Source of the DNA: CF-46 sp042408445
Lineage (GTDB): Bacteria > Chloroflexota > Limnocylindria > Limnocylindrales > CSP1-4
DNA: 64,000 nucleotides
Assembly (NCBI GenBank): GCA_042408445.1
Contig: JBHORC010000016.1
Span: 62,001 to 126,000, forward strand
Reading direction: 5' to 3'
In this document: piece after piece, positions 24,478-32,683 of the stretch
Numbering within the stretch: the stretch's first letter is position 1
Layout of the letters: every line of letters begins with the position of its first letter
The notes under the pieces: generated by a model
What the model was told of the DNA's origin: nothing
What the model saw: only the letters and a program-made list of their open reading frames with translations
The model's database searches: none
Program-made: the position numbers and the translations under genes

Positions 24478-26391
24478 TCATACGCGGACGAGGACGGTCG
24501 CCTGCTCGATCTGGCGATCGACCGATCGGCGGGCTTCGTTGGTCTGGCGCTGGAGGTCGAGCAGGCGGGTGACGACGTCGCGCTCGCCGCGGCCTTCCGC
24601 CGCGAGGATCTCGCCACCGACCCAGTCCGCCCGCTCGTCGAGACGCAGCCGTTCGAGCCGGAGCAGGCAGCGATCGACGGCGTAGGCGATGCGGTCGCTC
24701 GCGACGTGCGCGAGATCCGGGGACGGCCGGGCGAGGATCGCCTGAGCAAGGGCCCGGGTCTCGTCGTCCAGCCCGGCGATCAGCGTCGACATCGAGAACG
24801 GCGGATGGATGCCCTGGTCGTTCGGCGCCCGCTGGAGGACGATCGCCCGGAAGAGCTCGCGAGCCGGCGTCGACGGAAGCTGGTCCGGACCGATCTCGTC
24901 GACCGCCCGGAGCTGCTGGTCCGGGATCAGGAGGATCAGGCGGAGCAGCTCCTCCTCGACGGGCGTGATCGCGGCGAGGATCCGGTCCACGGGCAGCGCG
25001 TCCGCGGCCCCGATGACCGCGTCCGCGGTGATCCGGCCCTGGAGGGCGACGGGCTCCGGCCGCTGGTGGAGCACCTCCAGCACCGTCCGCTCCTCCACGC
25101 CGGAGACGCGATGGATCGTCTGGAGGTACGCGTCGCGCATCACCGGGTTCGGGATCGCCCGGAGCGTCGGGATGATCGCGTCGACGAAGCGGGCCTTGCC
25201 GCCGGGTGTCTTCAGGTCGACCGCCCGCGCGTGCTGGTCGATCAGGTAGTCGACGATCGGCTGGGCCGTCCGGACCTCCTCCCGCCAGCGATCGGGAGCC
25301 TCGCGGACGACCTCGTCCGGGTCCTTGCCGTCCGGCAGGCGCACGACCCGGACCTCGTCGAGCTCGACGCCGGTGTCGGCGACGGCGAGCTGCCGGATGA
25401 GCCCCTCGAGCGCCTGGGCACCGAACGTCCCGGCCTTCTCGCCGGCCGCATCGACGTCGTACGCGAGGGCGATCTTCGTCGCGTAGCGGGTGAGGAGCGC
25501 GACCTGGCCCGGCGTGAGCGCCGTCCCGAGCGAGGCGACGACGTTCTCGAACCCGGCCTGGTGGGCCATGAGGGCATCCGTGTAGCCCTCGACGATGACG
25601 GCCTGGCCACCCTTCCGGATCGTCGACTTCGCCCGATCGATCAGGTAGAGCGTCCGGCTCTTGTCGAAGAGCGGCGTCGCCGGCGAGTTCAGGTACTTCG
25701 GACCGTGGTCGCGCCCATCGTCCGCGTCACCGGTCGTGAGCACCCGGCCACCGAGTCCCACCGCGGACCCGTTCGCGTCGCGGATCGGGAAGATCACCCG
25801 CTCCCGGAACCGGTCGTACACGCCGCCGCGTGACGACTGCCGCGGTTGGGCGAGACCCGCCTCCACGAGCTCCGCGTCCGAGACCTGGCGCTTCCCGGCG
25901 AGCGTTCGGGCGAGCGCATCCCAGCGCGAAGGTGCGAAGCCCAGCTGGTACGTCGCGATCGTCGCGTCCGTGAAGCCACGGCCGCGGAGGTAGTCGAGCG
26001 CGGGCTGGCCCATCCGGGAGCCGGTGAGGACCGCGTGGTAGAAGGCGACAGCGCTCTCCATCACGGACCGGAGGCGCGCCTTCCGCGCGTCCTCGCGGCT
26101 GGTCCGCTCGTCCAGCTCCACGCCGGCCTTGGCGGCGAGCGTCTTCAGCGCCTCGGGGAACGTCACGCTGTCGCGCTTCATGACGAAGCTGAAGATGTCG
26201 CCGCCCTCGCCGCAGCCGAAGCACTTCCATGAGTCGCGGGCCGGCGTCACCGTGAACGACGGGGTCTTCTCGCCGTGGAACGGGCAGAGACCCTTGAAGG
26301 TCGAGCCGGCCTTCTTCAGCTGGACCGTCTCGCCGACGACGTCGACGACGCTCAGCTTGTTCTTGATCTCGGCTGCGACGCCGACCGCCAA
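24478..26391 (-). CDS. dnaG: DNA primase
   Basis: 637 residues. TTG start at 26391 with GGGAGGA 5 bases upstream. It has the N-terminal CHC2-type zinc finger (CPFHGEKTPSF then CFGCGEGGD), the catalytic core with SLGTALTPGQ, the TOPRIM acidic motifs (IVEGYTDAL and AYDVDAAGEKAG) and a C-terminal helicase-binding region. It makes RNA primers at the fork. Located 91 bases upstream of rpoD on the same strand, the conserved dnaG-rpoD order of the macromolecular synthesis operon; rpsU is absent here. Confidence 0.96.
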   Translation of the reverse strand: MAVGVAAEIKNKLSVVDVVGETVQLKKAGSTFKGLCPFHGEKTPSFTVTPARDSWKCFGCGEGGDIFSFVMKRDSVTFPEALKTLAAKAGVELDERTSREDARKARLRSVMESAVAFYHAVLTGSRMGQPALDYLRGRGFTDATIATYQLGFAPSRWDALARTLAGKRQVSDAELVEAGLAQPRQSSRGGVYDRFRERVIFPIRDANGSAVGLGGRVLTTGDADDGRDHGPKYLNSPATPLFDKSRTLYLIDRAKSTIRKGGQAVIVEGYTDALMAHQAGFENVVASLGTALTPGQVALLTRYATKIALAYDVDAAGEKAGTFGAQALEGLIRQLAVADTGVELDEVRVVRLPDGKDPDEVVREAPDRWREEVRTAQPIVDYLIDQHARAVDLKTPGGKARFVDAIIPTLRAIPNPVMRDAYLQTIHRVSGVEERTVLEVLHQRPEPVALQGRITADAVIGAADALPVDRILAAITPVEEELLRLILLIPDQQLRAVDEIGPDQLPSTPARELFRAIVLQRAPNDQGIHPPFSMSTLIAGLDDETRALAQAILARPSPDLAHVASDRIAYAVDRCLLRLERLRLDERADWVGGEILAAEGRGERDVVTRLLDLQRQTNEARRSVDRQIEQATVLVRV

Positions 26392-26481
26392 GCCGTCCTC
26401 CCGCTCGACGTGATCGCCGAGCTTCGGTCGCGTCCGCTTCGGACGCCTCCATCGAGTTCTCTTGCGCCGGACATGCGTGTG

Positions 26482-26504
26482 GGCTTGTCAAGTCTTGACA
26501 AGCC
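26482..26504. promoter_or_regulatory. Perfect inverted repeat, candidate operator 1
   Basis: GGCTTGTCAAG and CTTGACAAGCC flank a single T. The site lies in the divergent spacer between dnaG and the gene at 26634. It contains the half-sites TGTCAA and TTGACA, shared with the second repeat 26 bases away. A dimeric repressor operator is likely; TTGACA may also act as a -35 element. Confidence 0.55.
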
Positions 26505-26529
26505 GCTCGGCCGGGATGATAGCACTCCG

Positions 26530-26560
26530 CCTGTCAATACTGACCACGGGTATTGACAGG
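26530..26560. promoter_or_regulatory. Inverted repeat, candidate operator 2
   Basis: CCTGTCAATAC and GTATTGACAGG are perfect 11-bp arms around a 9-base loop. The half-sites TGTCAA/TTGACA are the same as in the first repeat but with wider spacing. It could alternatively be a hairpin in the transcript of either flank, but no T-run follows. Confidence 0.5.
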
Positions 26561-26633
26561 TTCAGGGGCGCTCGCGGGCGACGGACCGACGACGCGAACG
26601 ACCCGGTGCGCGAGGTCCGGCTACCCTGCGGAC

Positions 26634-27059
26634 ATGAGCTCTGAACGGTTCCCGATCCGCATCGGCGCACGGTCCGCGCTGCTCCTCCGCCTCGGGTTCG
26701 GCGTGCGACCCGACAATGCCTGGGTCGACGTGGGCGACGGCCCCGACGGTGACCTCGTCGTGTCCTTCGGCCGGTTCCATTTCGAGACCTCCCTGGCGAA
26801 CTGTGCGAGCTGGCGGATCGAGGGACCCTTCCTCTGGATCACCGCGATCGGCGTCCGGATGAGCATCCGGCACCGCGATGTCAGCTTCGATGGCAGCCCG
26901 CACGGCGGCGTGCGGATCGACTTCCGGAAGCCGGTCCGCTGGGGCCTCGTCCGCGTCCCGGCGATCTACGTGGCAGCCGACGATCTCACCGCCCTGGCTG
27001 CGGCGCTTGCAGCGCACGGGATCAACGGCGTCGACATCCGGAAGCGCCTCGCGTCCTGA
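26634..27059 (+). CDS. Conserved hypothetical protein
   Basis: 141 residues from an ATG at 26634. A TACCCT box ends 6 bases before the ATG, so the mRNA may be leaderless. Beta-rich sequence with FGRFHFETSLANCASWRIEG and GGVRIDFRKPVRW resembles uncharacterised proteins common in high-GC Gram-positives. No signal peptide or membrane helix. Function unknown. The two inverted repeats upstream may control it. Confidence 0.65.
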   Translation: MSSERFPIRIGARSALLLRLGFGVRPDNAWVDVGDGPDGDLVVSFGRFHFETSLANCASWRIEGPFLWITAIGVRMSIRHRDVSFDGSPHGGVRIDFRKPVRWGLVRVPAIYVAADDLTALAAALAAHGINGVDIRKRLAS

Positions 27060-27117
27060 CCGCGCACGCCGGCAACCGGGCGCTGCGGTCGGGAGGGCGC
27101 CGCACGCGACGCCCGCG

Positions 27118-28362
27118 TCAGGGTGCCGGTGACGCCGCCAGCCGACCGGCCCCGAACCTCCCGATCAGCTCGGTGTAGCCGGGCAATCCGCGCTCGTAAC
27201 CGAGTGCCCAGAGCCCCGCGCCCGCCAGACCGCGATCGTCGGCGAGCGTGAGCTTCGGCTCGAGGCTCGTCGGCGTCTCGTAGTAGATCGCGGTCCACTC
27301 GGGACCGTCGGGGACGAACAGCACGGCGGAGTCCTCCGTCGCGTCGTAGCCCGCGACCCCCGCCGCGTTCTCCAGCGCGGCGCGGTTCTGGCGCGGGACC
27401 CAGATCGCTCCGCTCCCGGTCGCCGAGCTGCCGACGTCCGGCGCAGCAACCGGCCAGGCGAGGCCGTACAGCGGAAGCCCGAGGATCGTCCGCTCCTCCG
27501 GAACGCCGGCGGCGGCGTAGAGGTCGAGCGACCACGGCAGCGTCCGCTCGTCGCCATCGCGGCGGGCGAGTGGCGCGGTCGAGCCGGGCTCGCTCCCGAC
27601 CGTCCGGTAGTCGTAGCCCATCAGGAAGATCCGATCAGCGCCTGCGAGGGACGCGGTCGCCGCGAGGGCCGCTCCGCCCGCGCCGGCACCGCTCGTCGCC
27701 GTCACGGTGGCGCCGGGCGACGCCGCGACGAGCGCGGCACGGAGCCGGCCGACGAACGCACCATACGCCGGCAGGGACAGCGCATCGATCTCCTCCACGT
27801 CGACGGCGATCCCGTCGACGCCGAGGGTGGACCGAAGGTCGACGAGGCCGGCGATCACCCGATCCTGGAGCTGGGCCGATCCGAAGAGACGATCGTTCCG
27901 ATCCCGCCCGAAGCTCGTGTAGGTCAGGTCGACGCGGACGTGCCGGTCGTGCGCGTCGTCGATGATCTTCCGCCCGACCGGGCCGGTGATCCGTTCGTAG
28001 CCGCGTTGACGGGTATCGATTGCGCCGCGCGAGGTGTGGGTGACCGAGAAGAGGGCGATCGTCGTGGCGCTCGTCGTCGCGAGATGGGCCGCAATTCCGT
28101 CGTCCATCTCCCAGTACGGGACGAAGCCGTAGACCTCGTGCCCCGGCTTCGGGTGCGGACGTGCCGCGACGGGGCCGCTTGGCGAGGCTCCCGCCGGCGC
28201 GGTGGCGGTCGCCGGCGCCGGCAATGAGGTCGGGCCGAGGAGCGCGAACGACCCGATCAGCGTCGCGACCGCAGCCGTGGCGAGCAGGCCCACCGCTCGA
28301 CCGGGTCGCGGCCGCACGCGATCGCGGACTCGTCGAAGCGCGCCTGGTCCCCGCCGCTGCAT
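27118..28362 (-). CDS. Exported GH18-family glycoside hydrolase (chitinase/peptidoglycan-hydrolase-like)
   Basis: About 414 residues from an ATG at 28362; the longer frame to 28650 is low-complexity and unlikely. An Arg-rich start and hydrophobic helix (AVGLLATAAVATLIGSFALL) form a signal or anchor. The catalytic domain shows HEVYGFVPYWEMDD at its beginning and DGIAVDVEEID, the GH18 DxxDxDxE motif with the acid/base Glu. MGYDYRTVG and LGLPLYGLAWP are other typical strands. Bacterial members of this shape cleave chitin or cell-wall glycans. No carbohydrate-binding module is seen. Confidence 0.85.
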   Translation of the reverse strand: MQRRGPGALRRVRDRVRPRPGRAVGLLATAAVATLIGSFALLGPTSLPAPATATAPAGASPSGPVAARPHPKPGHEVYGFVPYWEMDDGIAAHLATTSATTIALFSVTHTSRGAIDTRQRGYERITGPVGRKIIDDAHDRHVRVDLTYTSFGRDRNDRLFGSAQLQDRVIAGLVDLRSTLGVDGIAVDVEEIDALSLPAYGAFVGRLRAALVAASPGATVTATSGAGAGGAALAATASLAGADRIFLMGYDYRTVGSEPGSTAPLARRDGDERTLPWSLDLYAAAGVPEERTILGLPLYGLAWPVAAPDVGSSATGSGAIWVPRQNRAALENAAGVAGYDATEDSAVLFVPDGPEWTAIYYETPTSLEPKLTLADDRGLAGAGLWALGYERGLPGYTELIGRFGAGRLAASPAP

Positions 28363-28797
28363 CGGTCGAGTCTGACAGACGACCATCGCGGGATCGGGAT
28401 GCCACGGCCGCGCCGGCGAGCGGCGCCCGACGTCCGTGTCGCGCCGCTCGGCCTCATCTGGCAGCCACCAGGGCACAAGGTGGCCCCACCCCGGCGCGAG
28501 CCCCCGATCTGTGTGCATACGCCTCCGCCGTTGTCCGAATGAGCCAAACGCGCGGCCAAGCGTCACCGAAGGTCGTCGTGGGCTGTCGTTTGATCCTTCG
28601 CGGGTCGGCGGTCGGCGGTCGGCAGTCGGGCGTCGACATGCGGCGTGCACGCGTAGTCGCCGCGCGGCGCCCGCCCACGCTGCCTCGCGCGGCCGGTCAA
28701 CTATTCCTTGTCCGTCATGCGATCATCAGCGCGGCCGCTCCGGGCACTCGGAGCGCGCCGAGATGGAGGACGAACGCTGCCGCACCGGTCCCAGCCG
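28363..28797. other. Divergent spacer, gene-free
   Basis: Spacer between the GH18 gene and the PH-like gene. The only structure noticed is a run of four 7-bp units (GGTCGGC, the last one degenerate) at 28603-28630. Promoters for both genes should lie here, but I could not pick them out with confidence. Open frames here are Arg/Pro-rich and not convincing. Confidence 0.4.
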
Positions 28798-29205
28798 ATG
28801 TCGTCCGGCGACGGTGACTCGCCGGCGGGCGCGACGCCTCCGCCCCTCGAGGCGGGTGAGACGATCACGGCGTTGCTTCGGGGGATCGGATCGACCCTCT
28901 ACCTCACCCCGGAGCGGATCATCGTCGCGCGGGACGGCGTGGAACGGCGGCCCAGGTCCGGGATCCAGTCGTTCGCGGTCGACGAGCTGCGCCACGTGCG
29001 GCTCGAACGCGGCAACGGTCCCTCGGGTCGGATCGTCGTGTGGACCGGCGGGACGCAGGAGGCGCTGAGCATGTTCTTCGAGCCCCGCTCGCAGTCCCAG
29101 GCCGAGGCCTTCGTCGCCGAAACCCGCGCGACGATCGCGCGGCGCCGCAGAGCCGGCGAGCCCGGCCCGCCCTCTGGCGGTGATGATCCGGTCCTGCCCG
29201 ATTGA
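28798..29205 (+). CDS. Small protein with PH-like fold (predicted)
   Basis: 135 residues from an ATG at 28798. The core YLTPERIIVARDGVERRPRS, then FAVDELRHVRLERG and GRIVVWTGGT, followed by a helix with SQAEAFVAETRATI, has the strand-strand-helix pattern of bacterial PH-like or YdbT-type domains. Pro/Gly-rich ends. No signal peptide. The assignment rests on pattern only. Confidence 0.5.
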   Translation: MSSGDGDSPAGATPPPLEAGETITALLRGIGSTLYLTPERIIVARDGVERRPRSGIQSFAVDELRHVRLERGNGPSGRIVVWTGGTQEALSMFFEPRSQSQAEAFVAETRATIARRRRAGEPGPPSGGDDPVLPD

Positions 29206-29271
29206 CGTCGGGGGACCGTGCGACCCGAGCAGCTGGCTCGAGCGCCGACGAATGAGTGCCAGCTGACCCGG

Positions 29272-29341
29272 GACCGACCCGGCGGGACCATTTCCTCGGG
29301 CCGCGCTCGGGTCGCTTGACTGGCAATCGGCCGGGTCGGTC
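29272..29341. repeat. 12-bp inverted repeat with 46-bp spacer
   Basis: GACCGACCCGGC (29272-29283) and GCCGGGTCGGTC (29330-29341) are perfectly complementary. They lie between the PH-like gene and the end of the mini-ORF, which converge. The pair may fold as a terminator for both, although the spacer is long. Confidence 0.4.
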
Positions 29342-29377
29342 TAGGTCCAGCTGGCGGTTGACCCCCCGGTCGACGTG

Positions 29378-29494
29378 CTACCGCGGGATCGGGCCGGGTC
29401 CTCCCTCCGCGAGGACTGTCGCCACGGATACCAGCAGCGCGGCGGATGCGAGGATCGCTGAAACGATGAACGTCCGGACTCGGTGGATCTGCAC
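29378..29494 (-). CDS. 38-residue exported mini-protein, candidate signalling peptide precursor
   Basis: GTG at 29494 with AAAGGAG 7 bases upstream. The product has a basic N-terminus (QIHRVRT), a hydrophobic stretch of about 19 residues and a short polar end AEGGPGPIPR. This is the layout of secreted pheromone precursors, where the C-terminal 5-10 residues are released. A promoter-like pair, TTGCAC (29567-29562) and TACCAT (29545-29540) with a 16-base spacer, precedes it. It is divergent from an XRE-TPR regulator, the receptor architecture of RRNPP systems. Too short for most gene callers. Alternatives: a small membrane protein unrelated to signalling. Confidence 0.6.
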   Translation of the reverse strand: MQIHRVRTFIVSAILASAALLVSVATVLAEGGPGPIPR

Positions 29495-29539
29495 GGGTGT
29501 GCTCCTTTTCCGCCCGAGTCGCGGCCGAAGAGCCTCGAC

Positions 29540-29577
29540 ATGGTAAGTGGTTCCGGCCAAGGTGCAACTATTTGTTG
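29540..29577 (-). promoter_or_regulatory. Promoter of the mini-ORF with overlapping inverted repeat
   Basis: On the minus strand TTGCAC and TACCAT are spaced by 16 bases. The inverted repeat CAAC-TATTT-GTTG (29565-29577) overlaps the -35 element, a position suited to repression or activation by the divergent XRE regulator. Confidence 0.45.
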
Positions 29578-29689
29578 ACCTCGCGCATGAACGGCGGACG
29601 CGGCGCGGACCCTTCGTGCGGCGACCGGCCGCGCCCGGCACGACGGCTTTTGGTCAATTTCCGCTTGAGTCGCGCCGTATGATGCCGCG

Positions 29690-30991
29690 GTGAACCCACC
29701 GGTCCGCCGTCGCGTCCGACCGAGCCTGGCCGCCGAGGATCTGGACCTTGCCCGCGAGGTCGGCGTTCGCCTGAAGACCGCTCGGACGCGGGCCGGCCTC
29801 ACCCAGCGCGAGCTCGCTGCGCCGCGTTACACGAAGGCGTACATCAGCGCCCTGGAGAACGGGCTGATCAAGCCGTCGATGGCGGCGCTGCGGTTCCTCG
29901 CCCGACGACTTGGCACCGTGCCCGAGGCCTTCCTTGCCGATCACGACACGCAGTGGGAGCGACTCGAGGCGGAGCTCCGGCTCGCCGCAGGCGACTGGGC
30001 AACGGCGGCCGACCGCTTCCGCTCGATCCTGGACGGCGGCGTCGCCGGCGCGGGCCGCGGCCTGGCGCTGCTCGGCCTCGCCGAGGCGTCGTACCGGCTC
30101 GGCCGGCCGCGAGATGTCATCGCCTTCGCGACGGAGGCTCGCGAGCTGCTGACGCGGGCGGACCGGATCCAGGAGGTGCAGCGCGCGACCTACTGGCTCG
30201 CCGCGGGCCACCACGCGTCGGACGATCCCGCACGAGCTCGGATGCTGTTCGAGGAGCTCCTCGCCGCCGCCGGCACCGACACGACCGGTCCGGAGCTCCG
30301 GGTCCGGACGTTGATCGCGCTCGCGACGGTCCTCACCCATTCCGGCGAGCCGACGCCGGCGATCGCGCTGCTCGAGGAGGCGCGGCGGATCGGGGCCGAC
30401 CTCGACGATCGCCGTCGGGCGACGCTGCTCCACTCCCTCGCCCAGTCGTATCGGATGTCGGGTGACCTCGAGGGTGCCGTCCGGACCGGCACCGAGAGTC
30501 TCGCGCTGTTCCACGCCGTCGATGCCCGCGGCGACGAGGCGATGACCGACAACGAGCTCGCCCTGACCTATCTGGGTCTCGGGAATCTCGCCGAAGCCGA
30601 GCGCCATGCTGTCGCGGCGCGATCACAGCTCGACCGCGAGCGTGACGACTTCCGGCTCGCTCACGTCGGTGACACGCAGGCACGGATCGCGCTCGCCCAG
30701 GGCGACCCGACGCGCGCCGCCAGCCTCGCCTCGGAGGCCGCCGCGCTCGCCGAAGCGAGCCAGAACGACAAGGGCCTCGTCGATGCCCTGCTGACGATCG
30801 CGCGCACCCGTCGCCGACAGGGCGACCGGGAGGCGGCGGTCATCGCCCTCGCCCGTGCAGCCGACGTCGCGGCCGACGGTCCGCGGGCGCGCCTGCGGAC
30901 CGTCCTGACGGAATGGAGCGAGATCGCCGCCGAGACGGGCGATCATGCCGCCGCCTACGACCTGACGAGGCGCGCTCTCGCGCTCAGCTGA
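29690..30991 (+). CDS. XRE-family regulator with C-terminal TPR repeats (RRNPP-like architecture)
   Basis: 433 residues, GTG start. Residues about 20-82 form an XRE helix-turn-helix (RLKTARTRAGLTQRELA, then KAYISALENGLIKPSMAAL). Residues 90-430 are helical TPR-like repeats (for example GDWATAADRFRSIL, ALLGLAEASYRLGR, ELALTYLGLGNLAEAERHA). This two-part plan is that of PlcR/NprR/Rgg-type peptide receptors. TATGAT at 29678-29683 ends 6 bases before the GTG and no ribosome site is visible, so the mRNA is probably leaderless. It is divergent from the 38-residue exported mini-ORF, and a strong terminator follows at 31026. Other XRE-TPR proteins sense unknown ligands, so peptide sensing is an inference. 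Confidence 0.85.
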   Translation: MNPPVRRRVRPSLAAEDLDLAREVGVRLKTARTRAGLTQRELAAPRYTKAYISALENGLIKPSMAALRFLARRLGTVPEAFLADHDTQWERLEAELRLAAGDWATAADRFRSILDGGVAGAGRGLALLGLAEASYRLGRPRDVIAFATEARELLTRADRIQEVQRATYWLAAGHHASDDPARARMLFEELLAAAGTDTTGPELRVRTLIALATVLTHSGEPTPAIALLEEARRIGADLDDRRRATLLHSLAQSYRMSGDLEGAVRTGTESLALFHAVDARGDEAMTDNELALTYLGLGNLAEAERHAVAARSQLDRERDDFRLAHVGDTQARIALAQGDPTRAASLASEAAALAEASQNDKGLVDALLTIARTRRRQGDREAAVIALARAADVAADGPRARLRTVLTEWSEIAAETGDHAAAYDLTRRALALS

Positions 30992-31025
30992 GCCGCTCCC
31001 CGGAGCCCAATCGGAGCACGTCGAA

Positions 31026-31060
31026 CGAACGACCCGGTCCTCGTCGGACCGGGTCGTTCG
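31026..31060. terminator. Strong bidirectional hairpin terminator
   Basis: CGAACGACCCGGTCC pairs perfectly with GGACCGGGTCGTTCG (15 bp) around a 5-base loop. It sits between the convergent XRE-TPR and CAP-domain genes. Confidence 0.8.
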
Positions 31061-31082
31061 GTGCGTCAGCCTCTGGCAGCCG

Positions 31083-31727
31083 TCACCGATAGAAGTCGGT
31101 CACGAGCCGGATCTTCGTCGCGGACCGCCAGACGGCGACGCCCACGAGCGTGTAGCGGGTGCTCTTGATGTTCTGCCAGTGGCCGCCGTTCGTCCATCGC
31201 TCGCGCTGGAACGCGAGATGGTTGGCGAGCACGGCGGCCTTCTCGCTCGGGTAGCCCCAGCCACACCCGATGTTCTCGGCCCACGTCCAGTGGGTCAGGC
31301 CGACGCGGCGGAACCGGTAGCCGGGGTCATGGTCTGCCGTGTGCGTGCAGAGGTTCCGGATCGCCAGCAGCCGCGCGTACGGTCGGGAGACGCGATCCGA
31401 GATCGTCGCCGAGAGCCGAAGCGGGGCGACATAGGCCGTGTAGTGGCCGCTGCCGTAGCCGCGACAGGTGCCGTCCGTCTGGACCCAGCCACCCGTCCGC
31501 GTGCAGTTCAGGAGACCGAGGTAGTAGGTCTCGACCGAATACCAGGGCCAGTCGATCTGGGTCACTGCCAGAGCGGCTGGATCGACGGTCGACGGGGCTG
31601 CCGTCGACGCACCCGCGCTCGGGGCCACGGTGAGCGTGGCGACCACCGCGACGAATGCAGCCATTGCTGCGACCCGCCTCGCGCGGGACCGAAGGGACGC
31701 CTCTCGGGCGCCGTGCCGACCGGGCAA
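31083..31727 (-). CDS. Secreted CAP/SCP-domain protein
   Basis: 214 residues. TTG start with AGGAGGCAGGAG upstream. Signal peptide: basic residues then a hydrophobic run (MAAFVAVVATLTVAPSAGA). The CAP fold is shown by LSATISDRVSRPYA, the His-containing WAENIGCGWGYPSEKA and GGHWQNIKSTRYTLVGVAVW near the C-terminus. Three Cys may form disulfides. Bacterial CAP proteins are extracellular and of mostly unknown activity. Confidence 0.85.
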   Translation of the reverse strand: MPGRHGAREASLRSRARRVAAMAAFVAVVATLTVAPSAGASTAAPSTVDPAALAVTQIDWPWYSVETYYLGLLNCTRTGGWVQTDGTCRGYGSGHYTAYVAPLRLSATISDRVSRPYARLLAIRNLCTHTADHDPGYRFRRVGLTHWTWAENIGCGWGYPSEKAAVLANHLAFQRERWTNGGHWQNIKSTRYTLVGVAVWRSATKIRLVTDFYR

Positions 31728-32136
31728 TGCTCCTGCCTCCTGTCTACCAGACGTCGCGGCGAGGGCGCGACGACGATGGTCGTCACCTGGGCAGACGACG
31801 CGAACAGAACGGCCGAGCGGGGATGGGGGTGCCGGGATCGCGATGACGGCGGCCGACGGACGCAGTTGGGGGATGCTGCTCGAGGCGGCGCTGTGCGGAT
31901 GGTCTTCTGGGGTGACCTCGCGGCGTCAGTATCGCCCTTCGCAGGCGGTCCCGGCAGGCCGATTCCGCATTCCGCGGATCCGTCCCGGTGTGCGGTCCGG
32001 AATCCCGGGACCGCAGGGTCCCTCACCTCTCCTGATCCTGCTCACGATTGCTCCACATTCGAGAACGACGATCGCGGTGGCGTCGAGCGGTGGCGCATGT
32101 GCCGCCGGGACGCCGGAACCACGGAGCATCCATTCC
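31728..32136. other. Divergent spacer, gene-free
   Basis: Spacer between the CAP-domain gene and the small membrane protein gene. Possible frames here are antisense-like and Arg-rich. I see no RNA gene or clear repeat. The ribosome site of the CAP gene lies at its left end. Confidence 0.4.
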
Positions 32137-32604
32137 ATGAACCGTCGATCGATCGCCTCGATCCTCCTCGTCCTCGTCGTCGTCGCCGGGGCCATCGGCC
32201 TAGGGGTCAGCGCCTACAACGCGGGCGTCACCGCCGGACTCGCCCAGACGGGCAGCGTCGTCGTCCGCCCGGAGGTCGCCGTCGGCCCATACCTCGGCTG
32301 GGGCTATGGCTTCGGCCACGGCTTCGGCTTCTTCGGCTTCCTGGGCGGCCTGCTGTTCCTGTTCCTGCTCTTCGCGCTGATCCGGGCCGCCGTCGGTGGG
32401 CCGCGCAGGGGCTGGGGCGGGCCGGGCGGAGGCTGGTCCGGGGGACCGCGGCACGACCACCGCAACGCCTGGGAGGACCGGGCCCGGGACATCCACGACC
32501 AATGGCACCGCGAGCACGGCTCGACCGGCGCGACCGGCGCGACGGGTTCGGCCGGCTCACCCCCAGGGACGCCGGACACGACCTCCGGGCCGCGATCCAG
32601 CTGA
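32137..32604 (+). CDS. Small membrane protein with Gly/Phe-rich core
   Basis: 155 residues from an ATG at 32137. First membrane helix at residues 7-27 (IASILLVLVVVAGAIGLGVS). A low-complexity stretch rich in Gly, Phe and Tyr leads into a second helix (GGLLFLFLLFALIRAAV). The tail is His/Arg-rich, then Ser/Thr/Gly-rich (STGATGATGSAGS). It lies 79 bases upstream of a two-component pair and may be a regulated or sensory partner. Function unknown. Confidence 0.6.
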   Translation: MNRRSIASILLVLVVVAGAIGLGVSAYNAGVTAGLAQTGSVVVRPEVAVGPYLGWGYGFGHGFGFFGFLGGLLFLFLLFALIRAAVGGPRRGWGGPGGGWSGGPRHDHRNAWEDRARDIHDQWHREHGSTGATGATGSAGSPPGTPDTTSGPRSS

Positions 32605-32683
32605 CCGCGCTCGCTCCCGAGCGAGCCACCCCGCGCCGCGATCCCACCGGATCGCGGCGCCTTCCCGTCCCTAGGATGACCAG

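Noticed and set aside
22590..24572. Plus-strand open frame opposite rpoD (660 codons)
   Set aside because: Same reason: rpoD has complete sigma motifs on the minus strand, and the opposite frame is compositionally biased shadow sequence.
28603..28630. CRISPR-like repeat
   Set aside because: Only four adjacent 7-bp units without spacers. No CRISPR array or cas gene was seen anywhere in the window.
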